This document shows, in pieces, positions 43,156-49,903 of a DNA stretch of 64,000 nucleotides. Source of the DNA: Candidatus Obscuribacterales bacterium (GTDB lineage: Bacteria > Cyanobacteriota > Vampirovibrionia > Obscuribacterales > Obscuribacteraceae); contig JAGVKB010000030.1 of NCBI GenBank assembly GCA_020050835.1, positions 1 to 64,000 on the forward strand, written 5' to 3'. Under the pieces are notes generated by a model, which saw only the letters and a program-made list of their open reading frames with translations, was not told the origin of the DNA and did not search any database. Positions within the stretch are counted from its first letter, which is position 1; every line of letters starts with the position of its first letter. Made by a program: the position numbers and the translations under genes.

Positions 43156-43530
43156 TCATAACAAGCGACCAATGACCCAACCAATCCAGACGCAGAAAAG
43201 CCCAAGGACAACCTGCAAAACAGCATTGGTGATGGCAGACAAGATTTGACCATCGCGCAGCAACTGAAAGGTCTCATAGCTGAAACTCGAAAATGTCGTA
43301 TAGCCGCCAAGCAGACCTACAAATAGGAACAATCGCATTTCACTCTGCAATAGTCCCTTCGACTCAGTGAGTTGTCCGAGAATACCGATAATCAAACAGC
43401 CAAGCATGTTCACCGTGAACGTACCGATAGGAAAGTTCCAGTAATTGCAGGCACGTTGAATTGCTGGGCTCATTGCATAGCGCAAGACACCCCCGATTCC
43501 AGCACCAATGAAGACAGTCAAATAACTCAT
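43156..43530 (-). CDS. crcB: CrcB/Fluc fluoride channel
   Basis: I choose ATG 43530 (124 residues) because AGGGTGG lies upstream; a GTG at 43539 is in frame. Four membrane helices carry the family motifs GAGIGGVLRYAMS, NFPIGTFTVNMLGCLIIG (the Asn and Phe line the fluoride path) and LLGGYTTFSSFSYE. The protein works as an antiparallel dimer exporting F-. It is controlled by a fluoride riboswitch at 43553-43606. Confidence 0.93.
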   Translation of the reverse strand: MSYLTVFIGAGIGGVLRYAMSPAIQRACNYWNFPIGTFTVNMLGCLIIGILGQLTESKGLLQSEMRLFLFVGLLGGYTTFSSFSYETFQLLRDGQILSAITNAVLQVVLGLFCVWIGWVIGRLL

Positions 43531-43552
43531 GGCAACCACCCTGTAATAGACC

Positions 43553-43606
43553 CGAAGGGGTAGCAGTCATCAGCCGTACGGCGGTTATGGCGGACTCCAT
43601 CACCTT
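43553..43606 (-). ncRNA. Fluoride riboswitch (crcB motif)
   Basis: Read on the minus strand the leader has GGTGATGGAGTCCGCC, then AACCGCC, then GGCTGATGACTGCTACC in the order and spacing of the crcB/fluoride aptamer, including its pseudoknot-forming segments. It lies 22-75 bases upstream of the crcB ATG. Fluoride binding should turn on expression of crcB and the coupled genes. The short distance to the start suggests control of translation initiation or early termination. Confidence 0.92.
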
Positions 43607-43726
43607 TAAAACTTGAAGTATTCTATCACTAAGTTAGAATGCTTAGACGCCGGTTCGTGGAGACAACAGAGGCCAGTGTCTATCAAAAATATTCCTTCAG
43701 TCGATTGATTTACCTGGCGTCACAAA

Positions 43727-44446
43727 ATGACTGAGAACTGCATAAAACTTGCGTTGAATCCAGGTGTGGAGCTGAAGCCAGGCACTAAGCCAGGTATTTG
43801 CCGCGCCGTAGTGATCGACGCTGAAAGGCGTTTCGATTTGACATGGGATCGCTTCCACCGCCTTCATCGAACGGCGGAAGCAATCAAGCTGGATATGAAG
43901 GCATCGGTATCTATCTTAGATGTGGGTGGCTTCGACGGTGCGCTAGCCCTATTCTTGCCTCATTATGAAATTGATGTCCTAGATCCAATCACTACAGGCG
44001 GTAGCGGATTTGGTATTACAGTGGAGCCTTACGATGTGGTTGTGTCAATCGATGCTCTCGAGCATGTCGCCCCGGAAGAGCGGCAGTCATTTTTGGAACA
44101 ACTGTGCAGAGTTGCACTGCATTGGTGCGTAATCAATTTTCCTAGCAGCCATACTGCCACAGCACAGGAGTTAGTCTTCGAGCTGACCCAAAATCCGCTT
44201 GTTAAAGAGCACGTGGAATGGCCACTGCCAGAGATGGAAAGTGTTAAGCAGTACCTTGAGTCGTCCGGTTTTCGCGTCGAGACACAACGACATACGAGCC
44301 TGGCTCAGTGGATCTCTCAGTATCTTCTGCAATCTGTGGCTCCTGATCTGGCAGACAAAGCAAACCGCCACCTCTTAAGACACCACCTCGATGAGCCGAC
44401 TGGAACACTGCTGTACGATCTGCTTATTGGCCAGAGAATAAAGTAA
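43727..44446 (+). CDS. Class I SAM-dependent methyltransferase
   Basis: In this 239-residue protein motif I is SILDVGGFDGALALFLP near residue 63, the acidic motif II residue lies in YEIDVLDP, and YDVVVSIDALEHVAPEER is the post-II region. This gives a Rossmann-type methyltransferase. The substrate cannot be told from sequence. It lies between the crcB operon and the globin gene, and its own promoter should be in 43625-43726. Confidence 0.8.
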   Translation: MTENCIKLALNPGVELKPGTKPGICRAVVIDAERRFDLTWDRFHRLHRTAEAIKLDMKASVSILDVGGFDGALALFLPHYEIDVLDPITTGGSGFGITVEPYDVVVSIDALEHVAPEERQSFLEQLCRVALHWCVINFPSSHTATAQELVFELTQNPLVKEHVEWPLPEMESVKQYLESSGFRVETQRHTSLAQWISQYLLQSVAPDLADKANRHLLRHHLDEPTGTLLYDLLIGQRIK

Positions 44447-44752
44447 GTAGAGAAAGGCATCGATTGCGAGAAGCAATCGTATGAAAACCAATCCGGCTGA
44501 AGCAACTAAGTTTTCCAAATAGGGTTCACAGCTGTCTTTGAAACACCGGCTGGACAATCGACTGTCTTGATAGAAATAGACAGGTGTTGCGATTTGCACA
44601 ATGACCTGTGCATGAATCAATCGGAAGGATGATCTCCTCCTCCTCTCCAAGATGGACAAAACAGGAAGAGGTTTTTGAGACAATTCAGGCACACTAAAAG
44701 CAAAGTTGCGCCGCACTTGCCGAGCGATAGAGAAGTCGAGGAGGAGTCCAGT

Positions 44753-45274
44753 ATGTCATTAAATGTCAATTTGCTCAGAGAAACCTTTGAGCGAGCGAAA
44801 ATTGAGAATGGCGGTGTTACCGCCCTGGGTATGAGGTTCTATGCGCGACTCTTTGAAAAGTATCCGTCCGTCCGGCCGCTTTTCATTACTCCGCCGGAGG
44901 AGCAGCACAAGAAATTGCTGGCATCTGTCTCGGCTATTGTAGCTGCTGTGGAAAAACCCGATGTGCTCATCCCTTACTTGCACGCCATGGCTATTCGACA
45001 TCTAAAGTACAAGACGGAGAATACGCATTATCCGGCTGTAACTGAGAATCTTGTAACAGTCTTGGCCGAACATCTGAGTAAAGAAGGCAAGTGGACAGAC
45101 GAAATGAGGAATACGTGGGAAGCTGCTCTTGCAACAGTAAACAAAATCATGATTGAAGCGGCCGACAATCCCGTAAAATTCGCAGAAGAACTTGCCGCCA
45201 ACGGCTTCGAGCCAAACGGATTTAGGAAAAACGATCCACGACCATGGGTTCTTTCGCCGGAATTGCCAAAATGA
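44753..45274 (+). CDS. Single-domain globin (flavohaemoglobin-like)
   Basis: The start ATG 44753 (173 residues) follows GAGGAGG. It is a three-over-three globin: FYARLFEKYPSVRPLF is the B-C-D region with the distal side, and the proximal His is in AIRHLKYKTENTHYP near residue 85. There is no FAD/NAD reductase domain, so it would need a separate electron donor to act as an NO dioxygenase. The extra 20-residue Pro-rich C-terminus is unusual. It lies near qNor, supporting an NO or oxygen role. Confidence 0.85.
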   Translation: MSLNVNLLRETFERAKIENGGVTALGMRFYARLFEKYPSVRPLFITPPEEQHKKLLASVSAIVAAVEKPDVLIPYLHAMAIRHLKYKTENTHYPAVTENLVTVLAEHLSKEGKWTDEMRNTWEAALATVNKIMIEAADNPVKFAEELAANGFEPNGFRKNDPRPWVLSPELPK

Positions 45275-45284
45275 ACTCCTGCCA

Positions 45285-46019
45285 TCACTTCTTACTCAAC
45301 CGCCAACCAGGAAAGATCATTGACGTCTGGTCTTTGTAAACTAAGTACTTGTCACCAAGAGCCTCAGCCAGATCTCGCTCTTCAAAGAAAACACCGACTC
45401 GCATGTAGACGGTCATGGTAATCGCGAAAAGTAAGTGACCGAGAGTCATCGTTGGTGTAAACCAGAACGCGATCAGAAATCCGAGCATCAGTGGATGCCG
45501 AATAAACTTATACAGTCCCCTCACAACAAATGGTTGCGCGCTATATTCAAGACCGCGATAATTGAGCCACACCTGCCGCAGTCCGAACAGGTCAAAATGA
45601 TCGATCAAGAGTGTTGACCAAAACACATTTACCCAGCCGAGCATCGAGATGCCGAATAAGAGCCAATCTCCAGGTGGCGCACAGTTCCATACAAGCGTAT
45701 TGATAGGTCGCCATTGCCAGTAGAGAGTCGCCAGGACAAGACTTGTTACCAACACGAAAGTACTGCGCTCTGCTGAATGAGGAACGAATCTAGTAAGCTG
45801 CTTTTTGAACGCTGGCCGAGCCATAACACTGTGCGATCCGCCAAACAGCAGAACCAGGGCAGCATCAACAAGGAGCGCTTCTATCAGAGGTTCTTGGATC
45901 CCCGAATCAATATTTTTTGGAACAATGACACCATTAACGAAACCAATCATGTAGAGAATGGCGCACAGAAATGCCAAGTATGCAAAGATTCCATATGCCA
46001 GGATTAATGTTCTCTTCAT
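45285..46019 (-). CDS. mddA: MddA-like methanethiol S-methyltransferase (membrane)
   Basis: This protein of about 244 residues (ATG 46019; an upstream GTG at 46037 is possible) has five or six membrane helices. It ends with the NnrU/isoprenylcysteine-methyltransferase-like region GLRQVWLNYRGLEYSAQPFVVRGLYKFIRHPLMLGFLIAFWFTPTMT, then FEERDLAEALGDKYLVYK. RHPLMLG and FEERDL bind SAM. MddA makes dimethylsulfide from methanethiol. Converging on the globin gene and near a rhodanese gene, it fits sulfur or NO stress metabolism. Confidence 0.8.
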   Translation of the reverse strand: MKRTLILAYGIFAYLAFLCAILYMIGFVNGVIVPKNIDSGIQEPLIEALLVDAALVLLFGGSHSVMARPAFKKQLTRFVPHSAERSTFVLVTSLVLATLYWQWRPINTLVWNCAPPGDWLLFGISMLGWVNVFWSTLLIDHFDLFGLRQVWLNYRGLEYSAQPFVVRGLYKFIRHPLMLGFLIAFWFTPTMTLGHLLFAITMTVYMRVGVFFEERDLAEALGDKYLVYKDQTSMIFPGWRLSKK

Positions 46020-46193
46020 GCAATTTACCGGCTCCACTGTCCCCTGATCAGATCATACTGCAGCGTGCCGATTGCATCTCGGTGGAGAAGCAGGCGATGG
46101 AAACTCCCTGAACGCAGTAGCTGCGCTCCTTACCATCGACCAGCAGACACTCGCCTGCTTCAGGCCGTATCAGACCGAGCACATCCAAACAAG

Positions 46194-46532
46194 CTAACGC
46201 CCGGTAAACTCTTTCATCACTTGACCATAGCGCTTACCGACGGCGCCGCACACGATCTCGCACAGCTCGTAGATGGTGCTATCACCAATACTGTAACAGA
46301 CAAACAGCCCCTGCCGACGCTTCTGAACAATACCCTGCTCAGCCAACACAGAGAGGTGCTTACTGACATTCGCTTGGCTCATTTCAGTCAACTCACACAA
46401 TTCTTGGACGGAACGCTCGCCATTAAAAAGGTTCTGCAAAATCTGTAGCCTCGATGCGTCCGATAGCGCCCGAAATCTAGCTGCTACGATTTCGAGAGCC
46501 GGTCTCGTCAACAGTGCCTTTTTACTTTTCAT
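46194..46532 (-). CDS. ArsR-family regulator, possibly sulfur/redox-responsive
   Basis: The winged-helix repressor is 112 residues: DASRLQILQNLFNGERSVQELCELTEMSQANVSKHLSVLAEQGIV. The cysteines QELCEL (about residue 46), LFVCYS and YELCEIVC could form a disulfide or polysulfide switch, as in BigR/SqrR, or bind metal. It is divergent from the rhodanese-membrane protein gene at 46664. That is the usual BigR-type arrangement, so persulfide sensing is a fair guess. Confidence 0.8.
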   Translation of the reverse strand: MKSKKALLTRPALEIVAARFRALSDASRLQILQNLFNGERSVQELCELTEMSQANVSKHLSVLAEQGIVQKRRQGLFVCYSIGDSTIYELCEIVCGAVGKRYGQVMKEFTGR

Positions 46533-46663
46533 TCGCCCTTATCTGCGGAATCTTCCTACTAAGGATACCACCGTTTGGTTTATTGCTCAATCCTTCCTTC
46601 GATTGATTCACCATATAACCACAGAGTGATATAGTCGAGTATGTAACCAGAGGGGACTCCTAA
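46533..46663. promoter_or_regulatory. Divergent promoter between ArsR-type regulator and rhodanese gene
   Basis: The region contains the loose symmetry CATATAACC...GTGATATAG near 46612-46635, close to the rhodanese start, which may be the repressor's binding site. The symmetry is imperfect. Confidence 0.35.
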
Positions 46664-47224
46664 ATGTCAGAACAGGTAAATTCCACAGTCTGCCCACATG
46701 TCGAAGCTGCTGATATAGCTTCATTTAAAGGCGACCTCGTGCTTGTGGACGTTCGCAGCCCGATCGAGTTCGAAACAGAGCATATTGCAGGCTCTGTAAA
46801 TGTACCGCTTGACTCGCTCGATTCGAGCTTCGATGCGGTGCCAAGACAAGGGCGACTTGTCGTTGTATGCCGCACCGGCAAAAGAGCTGAGCGGGCCGCA
46901 TTTATCCTTATGAGCAGGGGCTTTCAGCCCCGAGTGCTGGAAGGTGGATTGGTGGCCTGGCGCAAAGCGGGGCTCGTTATAGAGGAAGGGAAAAAGAGAC
47001 TCCCAATCGAGCGCCAGATACAGTTAATCGTGGGTCTTGGCACTTTGACAGGCGTGCTGCTGGGCGCATTCGTCAATCCTTGGCTCCTCATCATTCCTGG
47101 GTTCTTCGGAGCGGGACTGACTTTTGCAGGTTTGTCTGGAACTTGCGCCTTAGGAATTCTTTTAGGGAAGGCTCCCTGGAACAAGCTTGAAGTCCGTTCC
47201 GAGCAAAAGGAGCGCTGCAAATAG
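46664..47224 (+). CDS. Rhodanese domain fused to a DUF2892-like membrane domain
   Basis: The N-terminal half of this 186-residue protein is a rhodanese domain (LVLVDVRSPIEFETEHIAGSVNVPL) with active-site Cys in VVVCRTGKRA near residue 69, so it can carry persulfide sulfur. The C-terminal half has two membrane helices (LIVGLGTLTGVLLGAFVNPWLLIIPGFFGAGLTFAGLSGTCALG) of DUF2892 type. Such fusions occur with sulfide or persulfide detoxification genes. A tiny membrane peptide follows 23 bases later. Confidence 0.88.
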   Translation: MSEQVNSTVCPHVEAADIASFKGDLVLVDVRSPIEFETEHIAGSVNVPLDSLDSSFDAVPRQGRLVVVCRTGKRAERAAFILMSRGFQPRVLEGGLVAWRKAGLVIEEGKKRLPIERQIQLIVGLGTLTGVLLGAFVNPWLLIIPGFFGAGLTFAGLSGTCALGILLGKAPWNKLEVRSEQKERCK

Positions 47225-47247
47225 AGAAGCAAGGAGCGGCTAATCCC

Positions 47248-47337
47248 ATGGAAAGTCTAATTTGGTTTTTGGGCTTCATAGTATTCTATTTTGCAATGCA
47301 GCTATGGATTCTGCCGAAACTCGGCATACCTACTTGA
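47248..47337 (+). CDS. Tiny membrane peptide, 29 aa
   Basis: The frame starts MESLIWFLGFIVFYFAMQLW and ends LPKLGIPT. It is one membrane helix with a short tail and AAGGAG about 11 bases upstream. It follows the rhodanese gene closely and is probably cotranscribed. A further 32-codon frame (47338-47436, MSKSCSVEQKG...) starts immediately after its stop (TGAATG) and might also be translated. Neither was matched to a family. Confidence 0.45.
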   Translation: MESLIWFLGFIVFYFAMQLWILPKLGIPT

Positions 47338-47496
47338 ATGTCGAAAAGCTGCTCGGTCGAGCAGAAGGGCGCTACAAATCTCCAGAAAGAGAAACAGCCG
47401 ACGGTGAAGCATGGTGAATCGGGCGACAGCAACTAAAAATTGTGGGCAATGAAACCTAATGATTAACCAACTAGAGAGGAATAGGTAGGGCAGTTC

Positions 47497-48888
47497 ATGG
47501 AAATCACTTTGTATGGCGCGGCAGAGGAGGTAACAGGCTCTTGTTATCTGGTGGAAACAGGCTCGAATAGAATCCTCGTCGACTGTGGACTGTTCCAGGG
47601 TTCTGAGAAAATCGAGCGCCTCAACGCAATTCCACGCAACTTGTCGCCAAAACGTATTGATGCTGTCGTCGCCACACATGCTCACCTCGACCATACAGGA
47701 AGACTTCCCCTTCTGGTCAAGAGCGGATTTAACGGGCCTATCTATGCCACCAGTGGCACCATTGATTTCGCCCGACTCATTCTCTACGACGCCGCCAAAA
47801 TCAAGAAGCAGGATGCAGACTGGGCGAACAGAATCCGGGAGCGCACCGGGAAACCAAAAGTCGAACCGCTATACACTTCACACGATGTGGAGCGTGCCTG
47901 TGCACAAATGCGTACACTCGATTACAATCATTGGCACGAAATAGCCGACGGCATCAAGGTCCAACTTGTAGAAGCCGGACACATTCTTGGCTCCTCCTGT
48001 ATTCAAATGGCAGTCGATCAAAATGGTGGTCGACGCAACGTAGTGTTTTCTGGTGACTTGGGACCCTGGGGAGCGCCCATCATGCGTGACCCTGCGCGCA
48101 TCGACTATGCTGATGCCGTCTTCATCGAGTCCACATATGGCGACCGAGATCACCGCTCATTGCGTGAGACAATCCTGGAGTTCGAGGACCTGCTCAAGAG
48201 CGCTGTCGAGAAAAGAGCCAAGGTGCTCATTCCTACGTTTGCTGTGGGACGAGCCCAGCAACTTCTTTACCATCTTGCCCAGTTGTTCCGCGATCAAAGG
48301 CTTAAGCCGTTCCCAATTTATTTAGACAGCCCGATGGCGATTGCAGCCACCGAACTTTATGCTAAGCATCTGGACATCATGGATGAAGAAGCAGTAACAC
48401 TGCAGCGGTCAGGTCAACTCAAGTTAGATATGTCCACGCTCATTCCGTGTAAGACAGCTGATGAATCGCGTGCTCTCAACAACGTCGAAGGACCATGTGT
48501 CATCCTTGCCGGCGCCGGCATGTGCAATGCCGGGCGTATCCTGCATCACCTAAGGCACAACCTGAGCATTGCGGGCACTGTCGTAATGATTGTCGGTTAC
48601 CAAGCCCGCGGATCGCTCGGACGACTTCTGGTCGATGGTGCATCAAGAGTCAAGATATTCGGGGAAACCGTACCGGTACGCGCCACGATACGTGGTCTTG
48701 GCGGTTTCAGCGCTCACGCCGGACAATCAGACTTACTAACTTGGCTGCAACCGATGACCAGACACATGCCGCGAGTGATCATAACCCACGGAGAAGATCA
48801 TCCTCGACACCAGCTCGCCTTTAAGGTTCAAGAGCTATATGGCATTAAGGCAGAGTTGCCAAAGTTGTATGAGACCCTTGAGCTTTAA
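47497..48888 (+). CDS. Metallo-beta-lactamase/beta-CASP ribonuclease-like protein
   Basis: The 463-residue protein carries the MBL motif HAHLDH near residue 57, the further ligands in AGHILGSSC and SGDLGPW, then the beta-CASP domain with IPTFAVGRAQQLLYHL and GSLGRLL, and a final RMMBL segment FSAHAGQSDLLTWL with a His ligand and THGE. It belongs to the YSH1/CPSF-73-like bacterial RNase group. In several bacteria this gene sits among hypoxia/stress genes, as it does here. All zinc ligands appear present. Confidence 0.9.
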   Translation: MEITLYGAAEEVTGSCYLVETGSNRILVDCGLFQGSEKIERLNAIPRNLSPKRIDAVVATHAHLDHTGRLPLLVKSGFNGPIYATSGTIDFARLILYDAAKIKKQDADWANRIRERTGKPKVEPLYTSHDVERACAQMRTLDYNHWHEIADGIKVQLVEAGHILGSSCIQMAVDQNGGRRNVVFSGDLGPWGAPIMRDPARIDYADAVFIESTYGDRDHRSLRETILEFEDLLKSAVEKRAKVLIPTFAVGRAQQLLYHLAQLFRDQRLKPFPIYLDSPMAIAATELYAKHLDIMDEEAVTLQRSGQLKLDMSTLIPCKTADESRALNNVEGPCVILAGAGMCNAGRILHHLRHNLSIAGTVVMIVGYQARGSLGRLLVDGASRVKIFGETVPVRATIRGLGGFSAHAGQSDLLTWLQPMTRHMPRVIITHGEDHPRHQLAFKVQELYGIKAELPKLYETLEL

Positions 48889-48930
48889 GCTGAATACTGC
48901 GCTGCTAGTCAGATGCATCAGAGCTTAAAG

Positions 48931-49512
48931 TTAAGCTGGTACCTTCGTTTCCGGTGACACGCGAATCGCCTGAGGGAGTTTCAGTCTCACTTGTACCGCA
49001 GCGAATACATCTTGAAACACAACCGCAAGTCCGCAGTGCGCAAATACCTCCAACATTTTGCGGTTGTCTGGATGCACCAAGGCAGTAAATTCCGCAATTC
49101 CTGCAGATTGAGCAATCTCTGCTAGCTGCCTGAGCAACGCAGTCGCAACTCCCATACCCTGGTATTCCTCCTCTACGGCAAATGCCAATTCCGCAGAACG
49201 TGCACGCTTCGCCTCCTCATTAACGAAGTATTCTCCAAGACCAATCGGCACCGTTTCCCCATTTTCGACTAAGAATGCTACGAGCGCCAAGTGATGCTTG
49301 ACATTTACGTCTGCAAACAAGGCTAAGTCATCGACTGTTGGCTCATCTTTCAGTGTCAAGTATCGAAAGTAGCGTGATTGCGGACTTAAATGATGCATCA
49401 CTTCGCTCAGAATAGCTTTGTCCTCCGGACCGACAATGCGAACGGCAAACTCACGCCCGTCACGCAACTTGTCGTGAGCCAAGTATTTTCTTGCTGGAAC
49501 TTCGATGTTCAT
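48931..49512 (-). CDS. GNAT-family acetyltransferase
   Basis: The 193-residue GNAT fold includes LRDGREFAVRIVGPEDKAIL, a long central sheet, the acetyl-CoA pyrophosphate loop EEEYQGMGVATALLRQLAEIA near residue 115, and FTALVHPDNRKMLEVFAHCGL. It resembles the acetyltransferase domain of Pat/PatZ-type enzymes and stress-linked single-domain GNATs. The start at 49512 is reasonable. It converges with the beta-CASP gene. Confidence 0.85.
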   Translation of the reverse strand: MNIEVPARKYLAHDKLRDGREFAVRIVGPEDKAILSEVMHHLSPQSRYFRYLTLKDEPTVDDLALFADVNVKHHLALVAFLVENGETVPIGLGEYFVNEEAKRARSAELAFAVEEEYQGMGVATALLRQLAEIAQSAGIAEFTALVHPDNRKMLEVFAHCGLAVVFQDVFAAVQVRLKLPQAIRVSPETKVPA

Positions 49513-49903
49513 AGGGCACCTGCTTCAACCCACGGCTTCCTGTAGATTACTTTCACAGAAATGAGCAGTTAGCACCTCAATCTACGTGCTGAATTCAATA
49601 AACTGTATTTGCAATCTATTCATTAAGTTGTTCGACCAGAACAAAAAATAGACCCCAGCGATTGCTGGGGTCTTCAGGTTCGAAGCATTGCTCGGTTGCC
49701 TGCTGCCCTCACAGGTCTTTGTTCCTGCCTGGGTTTCTCTTTGCACTTTCAGTCTACCGCGGCCGGCACATCAACACATTCTTCTGAGGGATGATTTTGC
49801 AACCAGACAAGAATCATCCTTTTGGCCGAAGTAATTGATAATCCGGATTGAAAGGAACTTTCGGTCACACTGGCGACAATGCCGAATTCCACTCATCACC
49901 AGG
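49513..49903. other. 391-base gap with one terminator, no gene
   Basis: The gap separates the leftward GNAT gene from the end of a leftward cation ATPase gene. It holds the terminator at 49651-49672, an AT-rich stretch (49560-49650) that may contain the GNAT promoter, and no frame with coding character on either strand. Confidence 0.5.
49651..49672 (-). terminator. Rho-independent terminator after the cation ATPase gene
   Basis: GACCCCAGC and GCTGGGGTC make a perfect 9-bp stem with a 4-base loop. On the minus strand it is followed by TATTTTTTG, so it ends leftward transcription from the 52.7 kb ATPase gene. Confidence 0.85.

Noticed and set aside
44375-44716. 113-residue minus-strand frame opposite the methyltransferase end
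   Set aside because: It overlaps the coding end of the methyltransferase and the globin leader, has no ribosome site and shows no family resemblance.
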